This document shows, in pieces, positions 42,508 to 50,421 of a stretch of 64,000 nt of DNA. The notes beneath the pieces were generated by a model. That model had not been told where the DNA came from, searched no databases, and saw nothing but the letters and a program-made list of their open reading frames with translations. The position numbers were made by a program, and so were the translations under genes. Position 1 is the stretch's first letter, and the number at the start of each line of letters is the position of its first letter. The stretch comes from Streptomyces liliifuscus. Lineage in GTDB: Bacteria; Actinomycetota; Actinomycetes; Streptomycetales; Streptomycetaceae. The stretch covers positions 7,502,001 through 7,566,000 of the forward strand of contig NZ_CP066831.1 in NCBI RefSeq assembly GCF_016598615.1, given 5' to 3'.

Positions 42508-43947
42508 ATGACACCCATGCCCACGCTCAGAACCGCCGCAGAGATACCCGTGTCCGGTCGTGCCGCGCCGCCCACCTGGCTGGTGGTCGCACTCGCCTGC
42601 GCGGGACAGTTCCTCGTCGTCCTCGATGTGTCCGTGGTCAATACGGCGTTGCCGTCGATGCGGGCCGACCTGGGGCTCAGCGCCCCGGGGCTCCAGTGGG
42701 TCGTCAACGCCTACACGATCGCCTTCGCCGGGTTCATGCTGCTCGGCGGGCGGGCCGGGGACCTGTACGGCCGCAAGCGGATGTTCCTGGTCGGGCTCGC
42801 GCTGTTCACGCTGGCCTCCCTCGCGGGCGGGCTCGCCCAGGAGGGCTGGCAGTTGCTGGCCGCACGGGCCGTACAGGGTCTCGGGGCGGCGGTGCTCGCG
42901 CCCTCGACACTGACGATCCTGACGTCGGCCGTGCCCGAGGGCGCGGCCCGCGCGCGGGCCATCGCGACCTGGACCGCCGTCGGCGGGGGCGGCGGCGCGG
43001 CGGGCGGGCTCGTCGGCGGGGTCCTCGTCGACGGGCTGTCGTGGCGGTGGGTCCTGCTGATCAACGTGCCCATCGGCGCGGTGGTGCTGGCCGGCGCCCT
43101 GCTCTGGCTCGTCGAGAGCCGGGCCGGCGACGGACGGCGGATCGACCTGCCCGGAGCTTTGCTGGTGACGGCCGGCCTCGCGACCCTCGCGTACGGGATC
43201 GTGCAGACCGAGGCCGAGGGGTGGGCCTCGGCCGAGACCCTGGTGCCACTGGCCGCCGGGGCCGCCCTGATCGGGCTGTTCCTGCTCGTCGAGGCGCGGA
43301 CGAAGGTGCCGTTGATGCCGCTGAAGCTGTTCCGGCGGCGGTCCGTGTCCTCGGCGAACGTGGCGATGTTCCTGTGCGGCTCGGCGATGTTCTGCATGTG
43401 GTTCTTCATGACGCTGTACGCGCAGAACGTGCTCGGCTATTCGCCGCTGGACGCCGGACTCGCGCTCGTGCCCAGCTCCCTGGCGGTGATCCTCGGCTCG
43501 AAGGTCGCGCCGCGGTTGATGCCGGTCGTCGGAGCGCGGAATGTCGCGGTCCTCGGGGCGTTGGTGGCCGCCGCCGGGTTCGGCTGGCAGTCCACGATGA
43601 CCGCCGACGGCGCGTATCTCACCACGATCATGTTCCCCGGCATCCTGATGATGCTCGGCGCCGGGCTGTCCGCGACGCCGCTTGCCGCGCTGGCCACGTC
43701 GGGGGCGGAGCCGGGGGAGGCCGGGCTGGTGTCGGGGCTGATCAACACCTCCCGCACGATGGGGGGTGCGATCGGGCTCTCCGTGATGTCGACGATCGCC
43801 GCGGCGCGGACCGGGGGTGGGGTGTCGCCGGAGGCCCTGACGGAGGGGTACGCGCTGGTGTTCCGCACGGGTGGGGGTGTGTTGCTCGTGGGGGTTGTGC
43901 TGATGCTGGTGTGGCTCCCGCGGGTGGCTCCGCCGGCGGTGCGTTGA
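42508..43947 (+). CDS. MFS exporter, DHA2 family (EmrB/QacA type)
   Basis: 479 residues, 14 predicted TM helices. LDVSVVNTALPSM (motif D1), GGRAGDLYGRKRMFLVG (motif A) and the GLGAAVLAPSTLTIL antiporter motif C are typical of the 14-helix drug/proton antiporters. Substrate unknown. ATG at 42508 (another in frame at 42517) has only weak GAGG upstream. The 117 bp before it show no sterol operator, so it is probably not in the sterol regulon. It converges on the response-regulator gene across a large palindromic element. Confidence 0.88.
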   Translation: MTPMPTLRTAAEIPVSGRAAPPTWLVVALACAGQFLVVLDVSVVNTALPSMRADLGLSAPGLQWVVNAYTIAFAGFMLLGGRAGDLYGRKRMFLVGLALFTLASLAGGLAQEGWQLLAARAVQGLGAAVLAPSTLTILTSAVPEGAARARAIATWTAVGGGGGAAGGLVGGVLVDGLSWRWVLLINVPIGAVVLAGALLWLVESRAGDGRRIDLPGALLVTAGLATLAYGIVQTEAEGWASAETLVPLAAGAALIGLFLLVEARTKVPLMPLKLFRRRSVSSANVAMFLCGSAMFCMWFFMTLYAQNVLGYSPLDAGLALVPSSLAVILGSKVAPRLMPVVGARNVAVLGALVAAAGFGWQSTMTADGAYLTTIMFPGILMMLGAGLSATPLAALATSGAEPGEAGLVSGLINTSRTMGGAIGLSVMSTIAAARTGGGVSPEALTEGYALVFRTGGGVLLVGVVLMLVWLPRVAPPAVR

Positions 43948-43950
43948 CGG

Positions 43951-44104
43951 CTGCGGGTGGGTGGGGGCTGGTCGCGCAGTTCCCCGCGCCCCTTAAAGGC
44001 AAGGGCTACCGCCCCCCAAAAAGACGAAAGCGCGGGGGCGCAGCCCCTGCCTTTCGTCTTTAGGGGCGCGGGGAACTGCGCGACCAGCCCCCACCCACCC
44101 GCAG
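43951..44104. repeat. 154-bp nested palindromic element, copy I
   Basis: Outer perfect arms of about 46 bp (beginning CTGCGGGTGGGTGGGGGCTG at 43951, with its complement ending at 44104) contain the dispersed GCGCGGGGAACTGCGCG core on each side. An inner hairpin AAGACGAAAG/CTTTCGTCTT spans 44021-44061. A second copy is at 44802-44967. It starts 3 bp after the MFS stop and can act as bidirectional terminator. Confidence 0.88.
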
Positions 44105-44117
44105 ACAACGAACCCGC

Positions 44118-44750
44118 TTACAGCCACCCCTGCTGGCGAGCCTCCCGCATGGCCTCCATGCGATTGCGCGTGGCCGTCTTGCCGATCGCCGACGAGAGGT
44201 AGTTGCGGACGGTCGACTCGGAGAGGTGAAGCTTCGACGCGATGTCGGCCACCGTCGCCCCGTCCACCGAGGCCTTCAGCACATCGCACTCACGCGCGGT
44301 GAGCGGATTCGGCCCAGCGCTGAGCGCGGCCGCCGCGAGCGCCGGATCGATGACCGTCTCACCCGTCAGCACCCGGCGGATCGCCTCGGCCAGTTCCTCC
44401 ACGGGCCCGTCCTTGACGAGGAACCCCGCGGCGCCCGCCTCCATGGCCCGCCGCAGATAGCCCGGCCGGCCGAAGGTGGTGAGGATCAGCACCCGGCAGT
44501 CGGGCACCTCGTCCCGGAGCAGCGCGGCGGCGTCGAGGCCGCTGATCCCGGGCAGTTCGATGTCCAGGAGTGCCACGTCCGGCCGCGACTCCAGGGCCGC
44601 TCCCACGATCGCGTCCCCCGTTCCGACCTGTGCCACCACCTGGATGTCCGCCTCCAGACCGAGGAGGAGGGCGAGGGCGCCCCGCATCATCCCCTGGTCC
44701 TCGGCGAGCAGAACGCGGATGGACTTGGCGGGCCGGTAGTCCCGGGGCAT
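44118..44750 (-). CDS. NarL/LuxR-family response regulator
   Basis: 210 residues. Receiver domain with acidic pocket AEDQGMM, phosphoacceptor Asp63 in ALLDIELPG, TTFG switch Thr and VKDG Lys; C-terminal LuxR helix-turn-helix (about 145-205: NPLTARECDVLKASVDGATV, HLSESTVRNYLSSAIGKTA). DesR-like. It works with the kinase encoded upstream to control, most probably, the ABC exporter of the same unit. ATG at 44750 or GTG at 44759 are both possible starts. Both sides of the gene carry copies of a 155-165-bp palindromic element, the upstream one separating it from the kinase gene. Confidence 0.88.
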   Translation of the reverse strand: MPRDYRPAKSIRVLLAEDQGMMRGALALLLGLEADIQVVAQVGTGDAIVGAALESRPDVALLDIELPGISGLDAAALLRDEVPDCRVLILTTFGRPGYLRRAMEAGAAGFLVKDGPVEELAEAIRRVLTGETVIDPALAAAALSAGPNPLTARECDVLKASVDGATVADIASKLHLSESTVRNYLSSAIGKTATRNRMEAMREARQQGWL

Positions 44751-44801
44751 CTCGTTCACGCGCTCAGAGTAGGCCGGGGAAGTGCTCCGCAGGGGGTGCG
44801 T

Positions 44802-44967
44802 TGTTCGGCTGCGGGTCCGTGGGGGCTGGTCGCGCAGTTCCCCGCGCCCCTCAAAAGCAAGGGCTACCGCCCCCCCAAAGACGAAAGCGCGGGGGCGCAG
44901 CCCCTGCCTTTCGTCTTCAGGGGCGCGGGGAACTGCGCGACCAGCCACAACGCACCCGCAGCCGAAC
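44802..44967. repeat. About 166-bp nested palindromic element, copy II
   Basis: Arms begin GTTCGGCTGCGGG (44802) and end CCCGCAGCCGAAC (44967), with the same GCGCGGGGAACTGCGCG cores and the same inner AAGACGAAAG/CTTTCGTCTT hairpin as copy I. It lies between the kinase stop and the response-regulator start, within a presumed operon. Confidence 0.88.
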
Positions 44968-44997
44968 AACACACCCCCCGGCGGAGCCGACCCGCAC

Positions 44998-46290
44998 CTA
45001 CCGAGCAGCCTCCACCGGCTCCGCCATCCTCGCCGGCTCCGCCGGATCCACCGGAAGCTCCGCCGTCACAGTGAACCCGTTCCGCACCCCGGGCCCCGCC
45101 TCCAACGACCCCCCGGCCGCCGCGAGCCGCTCGGTCAACCCCTTCAGACCCGTACCGCCGATCCCCGTACCGCCGATGCCGGGCACGGGCGATTCCGGCG
45201 CGGCCGGGGGCGCCACCCCCCGACCGTCGTCCATGACACGCAACCGAACATGCTCCGCGGAACCGTCCACCGTGATCTCACAACGCCCCGCGCCACTGTG
45301 GCGCACCACGTTGGTGACCGCCTCGCGGACGACCCAGCCGAGCAGGACCTCGGTCTGGGCGGCGAGCGGCGGCCCGGACCGGCGGACGACCGGTTCGATG
45401 CCGGCGGCCCGCAGGGCCGATCCCGCCCGGTCGAGATCCGCGGCCAGGCTGCCCTCCCGGTAGCCGGTGACCGCCTCGCGGATCTCCGTGAGCGCCTGGC
45501 GGCCGACGGACTCGATGTCGGAGACCTGGACCAGCGCCGCGTCCATGTCGCGGGGCGCGAGCCGACGGGCCGCCTCCGACTTCACGACGATGACGGAGAG
45601 CGTGTGCCCGAGGAGATCGTGCAGGTCACGGGAGAAGCGCAGCCGTTCCTTCTCGACAGCCTGGCGGGCCAACTCCTCGCGCGCCGCGCGCAGTTCACGT
45701 ACGGCGTCCGACAGGGAAAGGATCGCCGCGGTCACCATGGTGGACAGGAACGTGCCGTACGCGACGTTCACCGCGCCCCAGCCGTCCCGCAGCCCGGCCA
45801 CGACACCCGCGAGCGTGCTCAGCCCGATGCCGGTCCTGCCGAGCCACCGACCGCGGACGATCGCGCCCGCGGCCAGGCCGAGCAGCGGGAAGAAGAGCAG
45901 CCAGCTGCCGCCGTACAGGCCGCCCAGGAGACAGGTCACCACGCCGAGGGCGAGCAGCGCGCCCCGGGTGGAGCGGGCCTCGCGGGCCTCCTTGGTGAAG
46001 GCCCGGAACACCACATGGATGTAGAGGGAGTTGAAGACGAGGAGGCCGATACCGCCGATCCACGGGTTCGGGGTCTTGCCCTGGAAGAGGTTGGAGAAGG
46101 CGCCCATGCCCATGAGCAGCCAGGGGAGGAGCGCGAAACCGCTGGGCGGCGGGCCCAGATGCTCCGGGAGCTTCCCGGTCTTCCGTACGGCCTTCTGGTC
46201 GGCGACGAACGCGTCCCGGTCGGCCTTCCAGTCCGTCCGCTTCTCCTGCCACGCGGACATCTGGCAGATGGTCCTTCGCATCCAGGACAT
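44998..46290 (-). CDS. Sensor histidine kinase, HisKA_3 (DesK-like)
   Basis: 430 residues. A soluble N-terminal region (about 1-50), then five or six TM helices, a HisKA_3 dimerisation domain with phospho-acceptor His224 in FSRDLHDLLGHTLSVIV, and a GHKL ATPase domain (EAVTNVVRHSGAG N box, DDGRGV G1, GTGLKGLTERL G2). The N-terminal segment (KADRDAFVADQKAVRKTGKL) resembles those of kinases placed beside ABC exporters. It probably senses membrane state or a lipid-active compound. The start is 15 bp after the permease stop, so kinase and exporter share a message. Confidence 0.87.
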   Translation of the reverse strand: MSWMRRTICQMSAWQEKRTDWKADRDAFVADQKAVRKTGKLPEHLGPPPSGFALLPWLLMGMGAFSNLFQGKTPNPWIGGIGLLVFNSLYIHVVFRAFTKEAREARSTRGALLALGVVTCLLGGLYGGSWLLFFPLLGLAAGAIVRGRWLGRTGIGLSTLAGVVAGLRDGWGAVNVAYGTFLSTMVTAAILSLSDAVRELRAAREELARQAVEKERLRFSRDLHDLLGHTLSVIVVKSEAARRLAPRDMDAALVQVSDIESVGRQALTEIREAVTGYREGSLAADLDRAGSALRAAGIEPVVRRSGPPLAAQTEVLLGWVVREAVTNVVRHSGAGRCEITVDGSAEHVRLRVMDDGRGVAPPAAPESPVPGIGGTGIGGTGLKGLTERLAAAGGSLEAGPGVRNGFTVTAELPVDPAEPARMAEPVEAAR

Positions 46291-46305
46291 GTCTCCAGCC
46301 CCCGT

Positions 46306-47025
46306 TCAGACGGTCCGCGCGGTCCTGCGGTACGAGACCACAGCGTACGAGCCGAAGGCCAGCAGCCAGGCGGTCAGCACCAGCACCGCCCCGAGGGCGG
46401 GCGCGTGCCCGTCGGCGACCGACGTGCCGAGCTGCGCGAACCGGTTCGTGGGTGTGTAGGTGGACAGCGACTGCAGCCACCCGGGGAAGAGGCTCAGCGG
46501 GAACCACAGGCCGCCGACCACCGCGAGCGTCAGGTTGCACACCATGTTCACCACGCCCGTGGCCTGCGCGGTCAGCCGGTAGCCGTTGCCGAGGCCGAGC
46601 AGGGTGAAGGGGATCGAGCCGAGCCAGAGCAGCAGCGCGATCGCCGCCCACTTCCATGCGTCGAGCCGTACGCCGTTGACCAGGCCGCCCGCCACGAGGA
46701 CCGCGACGATCGCCGGCAGCACCGTCACCGCACCCGTGAGCGCCCGGCCCATCACGACCTGGCGCGGGCTCATCGGTGTGATCCGCAGCTGCCGCAGCCA
46801 GCCGATGCTCCGGTCCTCGGCGACCCCGCCGCCGGTGTTGAGGGCCGAGCCCATCGCGCCGTACGCGGCCATGCCGATCATCGAGACGGTCCGCCAGTCG
46901 CCGTCGGCGCCGTCACCGAGGTTCGTGAACAGCAGATACATCACCGTCGGCATCAGGACACCGCCGATCATGAAGCCGACGTCCCGCAGCGTCCGGCGCA
47001 CTTCGAGCCGCAGATAGTCGAGCAT
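46306..47025 (-). CDS. ABC transporter permease (ABC-2 type)
   Basis: 239 residues with six hydrophobic helices in ABC-2 order. The N-terminus LDYLRLEVRRTLRDVGFMIG and the loop EDRSIGWLRQLRITPMSPRQ are typical of DrrB-like exporters. GGAG lies 8 nt before the ATG at 47025; a GTG one codon upstream is an alternative and gives a 4-bp overlap with the ATPase stop. It forms an exporter with the upstream ATPase. Substrate unknown: drug, lipid or peptide. Confidence 0.86.
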   Translation of the reverse strand: MLDYLRLEVRRTLRDVGFMIGGVLMPTVMYLLFTNLGDGADGDWRTVSMIGMAAYGAMGSALNTGGGVAEDRSIGWLRQLRITPMSPRQVVMGRALTGAVTVLPAIVAVLVAGGLVNGVRLDAWKWAAIALLLWLGSIPFTLLGLGNGYRLTAQATGVVNMVCNLTLAVVGGLWFPLSLFPGWLQSLSTYTPTNRFAQLGTSVADGHAPALGAVLVLTAWLLAFGSYAVVSYRRTARTV

Positions 47026-47984
47026 CACACCGTCTCCAGGAAGGTACGGGCAGGGGCGTCGGAGGAGGTCAGGGCGAGGAACGCGTCGTCCAGCGAGGCC
47101 GGTGCGACCTCCAGGGCGCGTATCGCGCCGCGCTCGGCGAGGGCGATCACCGTCGCGTCCGAGTCGTCGGTCCGCAGCCGCGCCCGGTCCCCGCGCACCT
47201 CCACGGAGACCACACCGGGCAGGGCCGCCAGCCCGTCCGTGCCCGCGCCGGCCAGGTCGAAGGCGACGAGGCTGCCGCCCGCGGCCCGCTTCAGCTGCTC
47301 GCCGGTGCCGTCGGCGACGATCCGCCCGTGGTCGATGACGACGATCCGGTCGGCGTTGGCGTCCGCCTCCTCCAGATAGTGGGTGGAGAAGAGGACGGTG
47401 TGGCCGCGCCGCGTGTACGCCCGCATCGAGTCCCAGAAGGCGTACCGCGCCTCCACGTCCAGCGCCGCGGTCGGCTCGTCGAGCACGAGCAGCGCGGGGT
47501 TCCCGACGAGTGCGACCGCGAACCGCACCCGCTGCGTCTGGCCCCCGGACAGCCGGTCCACGCGCCGCCCGGCCAGCTCGGCGATGCCCGCGAGCTCCAG
47601 CGCCTCGGCGACGGGCATCGGCGCGGGATACGTACCGGCCACGAACCCGACCAGCTCGCCCACCGTCACCCGCGGCACCGGCCGGCCGTCCTGGAGCATC
47701 GCGCCCACGCGCCCCGCCCGCACGGCCTCCTCCGGGGTGCCACCGAAGAGGCGTACGACGCCCTCGTCCGGCTCGTTCAGGCCCAGCAGGAGTGAGATCG
47801 TGCTGGACTTGCCCGCGCCGTTGCGGCCCAGCAGCGCGACCGTCTCGCCGCGCGCGATCTCCAGATCGACACCGTCCACGGCCCGCACCGCCCCGAAGGC
47901 CTTCACCGCCCCCGCGAAGGAAACGGCCTGGTCCGCGGCCTCGCCCCCTCTGGTCTCCGCCGCCGTATCCCTCGTGTCCGTCAT
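47025..47984 (-). CDS. ABC transporter ATP-binding protein (DrrA-like)
   Basis: 319 residues. Walker A LGRNGAGKSS, signature RLSGGQTQRVRFAVAL, Walker B ALLVLDEPTAALD and switch His in FSTHYLEEAD. The C-terminal 90 residues (RGDRARLRTDDSDATVIALA) are the DrrA-type extension. It energises the exporter formed with the next gene. GAGG precedes the ATG at 47984; longer starts lack a binding site. It heads the ABC ATPase - permease - kinase - regulator unit and is divergent from the sterol MaoC gene. Confidence 0.88.
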   Translation of the reverse strand: MTDTRDTAAETRGGEAADQAVSFAGAVKAFGAVRAVDGVDLEIARGETVALLGRNGAGKSSTISLLLGLNEPDEGVVRLFGGTPEEAVRAGRVGAMLQDGRPVPRVTVGELVGFVAGTYPAPMPVAEALELAGIAELAGRRVDRLSGGQTQRVRFAVALVGNPALLVLDEPTAALDVEARYAFWDSMRAYTRRGHTVLFSTHYLEEADANADRIVVIDHGRIVADGTGEQLKRAAGGSLVAFDLAGAGTDGLAALPGVVSVEVRGDRARLRTDDSDATVIALAERGAIRALEVAPASLDDAFLALTSSDAPARTFLETV

Positions 47985-48103
47985 CGTCCTCGTCCCCGTC
48001 CTCGTCATGGGTACGACGCTACGAATCCGGGGGCCGGCGGGGCAGATGCGCAATGTACGGACTCGGGCAGGACAAATGTCACTGCCGGGCCCCCGCAACC
48101 CAT

Positions 48104-48118
48104 CTGACATGCCGTCAG
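48104..48118. promoter_or_regulatory. CTGAY-N5-RTCAG palindrome (site F)
   Basis: CTGACATGCCGTCAG, 49 bp upstream of a perfect KstR site, in the region before the MaoC gene. Confidence 0.68.
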
Positions 48119-48166
48119 GAGTCTTCACATGTGCCGGACCCTGAGCTATACAGGTGGTCGCCGGAC

Positions 48167-48180
48167 TGGAACGCGTTCTA
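48167..48180. promoter_or_regulatory. KstR operator upstream of MaoC hydratase
   Basis: TGGAACGCGTTCTA fits all eight fixed KstR positions and is followed by a further GAAC half-site. It lies 95 bp before the MaoC start. Confidence 0.85.
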
Positions 48181-48275
48181 GAACAGGCGGGTTCCTCGGC
48201 TCAGTGTCGACCTCGGTGCGGCCGACGGTGCGGACGGCCGCACCGGGGTCTTCCCCGCCAGCAGTCAGGAGCCCC

Positions 48276-49151
48276 ATGCCCATCGACGTTGCCCAGGCTC
48301 TCGCGGCCGAGCCCCGGTCCGCCGGGATCGCCTGGGGTCACAAGGACGTCCAGCTCTACCACCTCGGCCTCGGCGCCGGTGCGAACCCCGACAAGGACAG
48401 CCCCGCGACGGACCCCGACGAGCTGCGCTACACCCTGGAGTCGCGGCTGCACGTGCTGCCGAGCTTCGCCACCGTCGCGGGCTCCGGCTCACCGGGCGTG
48501 ATCAACAGTCTCTCCATGCCGGGCATCGACGTGAACCTCGCGCACGTACTGCACGGCGGCCAGACCATCACGCTGCACCGCCCGATCCCCGTCGAGGGCC
48601 GGGCGACCGCCACCGGGCGGATCGCGGCCGTGTACGACAAGGGCAAGGCCGCCATCCTCGTCATGCGCACCGATGTCGCCGACGACGAGGGCCCGTTGTG
48701 GACCAGCGACGCCCAGATCTTCGTACGCGGCGAAGGGGGCTTCGGCGGCGACCGCGGCCCCTCCACCCGCCCCGAACCACCAACAGGCGATCCGGACAGG
48801 ACGGTTGAGCGAGTCATCCGCGAGGACCAGGCGCTCCTGTACCGGCTCTCCGGCGACTGGAACCCCCTGCACGCCGACCCCGAGTTCGCCAAGCTCGCCG
48901 GCTTCGACCGGCCGATCCTGCACGGGCTGTGCACGTACGGCATCACGCTGAAGGCCGTCGTGGACACGGCACTCGGCGGCGACGTCGGCCGGGTCCGCTC
49001 CTACGCCACGCGCTTCGCCGGGGTCGTCTTCCCGGGCGAGACCCTGCGCATCCGTATGTGGCAGGGGGACGGCACGGTCCGCGTGACGGTGGGCGCCGCC
49101 GACCGGGACGACGCACCGGTCCTCGCCGACACCGTCGTGGCGCACAACTGA
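48276..49151 (+). CDS. chsH3: MaoC-type steroid enoyl-CoA hydratase, ChsH3-like
   Basis: 291 residues, a double hot-dog hydratase. The N-half starts MPIDVAQAL and contains KDVQLYHLGLGAG; the C-half holds the hydratase-2 motif SGDWNPLHADPEFAKLAGF with Asp194 and His199, then RPILHGLCTYG. This follows mycobacterial Rv3538 (ChsH3) along its length as I remember it, including RGEGGFGG. ChsH3 hydrates a steroid side-chain enoyl-CoA, the step after the ChsE3 dehydrogenase found at 38927. AGGAG precedes the ATG at 48276. Upstream lie a KstR operator and a CTGAY palindrome; a zinc alcohol dehydrogenase and an SDR follow on the same strand. Confidence 0.9.
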   Translation: MPIDVAQALAAEPRSAGIAWGHKDVQLYHLGLGAGANPDKDSPATDPDELRYTLESRLHVLPSFATVAGSGSPGVINSLSMPGIDVNLAHVLHGGQTITLHRPIPVEGRATATGRIAAVYDKGKAAILVMRTDVADDEGPLWTSDAQIFVRGEGGFGGDRGPSTRPEPPTGDPDRTVERVIREDQALLYRLSGDWNPLHADPEFAKLAGFDRPILHGLCTYGITLKAVVDTALGGDVGRVRSYATRFAGVVFPGETLRIRMWQGDGTVRVTVGAADRDDAPVLADTVVAHN

Positions 49152-49277
49152 GCCCCGCACCCGCACCTGCACCCGTGCTGTATGTCCCGCACCTGAGTCG
49201 CCCGTGAGCCGCAAGTCCCGCATCCGAGTGTCGGCACACCTGAGTGTCGTACGTACGTTTCCGAGGGGAGCCGCACC

Positions 49278-50354
49278 ATGCGCGCAGCCGTACTGCACGA
49301 GATAGGCCAGGACAAGCTGGAGATACTCGACGACGTCGAGGCGACGGGCTTCGGCCCCGGCCGGGTGAGGATCCGGGTGCGGGCCACCGGCCTGTGCCAC
49401 TCGGACCTCTCCGCGATGGCCGGGGTGCTGCCCCAGCCCGCGCCGTTCGTCCCCGGGCACGAGGGGGCGGGCGAGATCCTGGAGGTCGGCGAGGGCGTCA
49501 CCAACATCAAGCCCGGCGACCGGGTCGTCGTGTGCTGGCTGCCCGCCTGCGGCGCCTGCCCCGCCTGCAAGCGCGGCCAGACCCAGTTGTGCCTCGCCGG
49601 GTTCATGAACGCGGGCACGCCCAACTTCAAGCGCCCCGGCGGCGATGTGTTCGGCTTCGCGGGCACCGGGACCTTCACCGAGGAGGTCGTCGTCGACGCG
49701 GGCTGCGCCGTGCCGATCCCGGACGACGTGCCCTTCGACATCGCCGCCCTCATCGGCTGCGGCGTCACCACCGGACTCGGCGCCGCCCTCAACACCGCGG
49801 ATGTGGAAGCCGGTTCGTCGGTCGCCGTCATCGGCTGCGGAGGCGTCGGCATCTCCGCGATCCAGGGCGCCCGGCTCAAGGGCGCCGCCGAGATCGTCGC
49901 CGTCGACCCGGTCGCCTCCCGCCGCGAGGCCGCGCTGAAGTTCGGCGCCACCAGGGCCGTGTCGCCCGACGAACTCCCCGACGCCAAGCAGTCGGTGACC
50001 GCGGGCGAGGGCTTCGACTACGTCTTCGAGGTCGTCGGCCGCTCCGCCACCGCCCGCACGGCGTACGACAACACCCGCCGCGGCGGCACGCTGGTCGTCG
50101 TCGGCGCGGGTGCCATGGACGATCACCTCCAGCTCAACATGTTCGAGCTGTTCTTCGACGAGAAGCGGATCCTGCCGTCCATGTACGGCGGCGGGGACGT
50201 CCTGCGGTCGTACGAGCGGACCGTCGCCCTCTGGCGGGCAGGGCGCATCGACCTGGAGGGGCTGATCACCCACCGGGTGCCGCTGAGCGACATCAACGAG
50301 GCGCTCGACCAGATGCGTACGGGTGTGGCGCTGCGTACGTGCATCGAGATCTGA
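49278..50354 (+). CDS. Zinc-dependent alcohol dehydrogenase (MDR family)
   Basis: 358 residues. Catalytic zinc ligands Cys40 (GLCHSDL), His61 (PGHEGAGE) and Cys161 (LIGCGVTTG); structural zinc Cys91, Cys94, Cys97 and Cys105; Rossmann motif GCGGVG (186-191). Class III-like NAD-dependent dehydrogenase, similar to mycobacterial AdhD/AdhX-type proteins. GAGGGGAG precedes the ATG. With the hydratase upstream and the SDR downstream it probably oxidises an alcohol of the sterol side chain or a by-product; the substrate is inferred only from position. It is 126 bp from the MaoC stop, where I see no separate sterol operator. Confidence 0.87.
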   Translation: MRAAVLHEIGQDKLEILDDVEATGFGPGRVRIRVRATGLCHSDLSAMAGVLPQPAPFVPGHEGAGEILEVGEGVTNIKPGDRVVVCWLPACGACPACKRGQTQLCLAGFMNAGTPNFKRPGGDVFGFAGTGTFTEEVVVDAGCAVPIPDDVPFDIAALIGCGVTTGLGAALNTADVEAGSSVAVIGCGGVGISAIQGARLKGAAEIVAVDPVASRREAALKFGATRAVSPDELPDAKQSVTAGEGFDYVFEVVGRSATARTAYDNTRRGGTLVVVGAGAMDDHLQLNMFELFFDEKRILPSMYGGGDVLRSYERTVALWRAGRIDLEGLITHRVPLSDINEALDQMRTGVALRTCIEI

Positions 50355-50421
50355 CGCCCGTCCGTCGAGCACCCTTCGATCGACACGGGACCTCCAACTG
50401 CCGATCCCTGAAAGGACCTTG

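Noticed and set aside
41838..44063. Very long open frame overlapping the thiolase and MFS genes in another frame
   Set aside because: High-GC shadow frame: Arg/Gly/Ala-rich composition without domains, covering two well-supported genes.
48129..48275. N-terminal extension of the MaoC hydratase from an ATG at 48129
   Set aside because: It would translate through the KstR operator; AGGAG before the ATG at 48276 and the ChsH3-like start MPIDV favour the shorter form.
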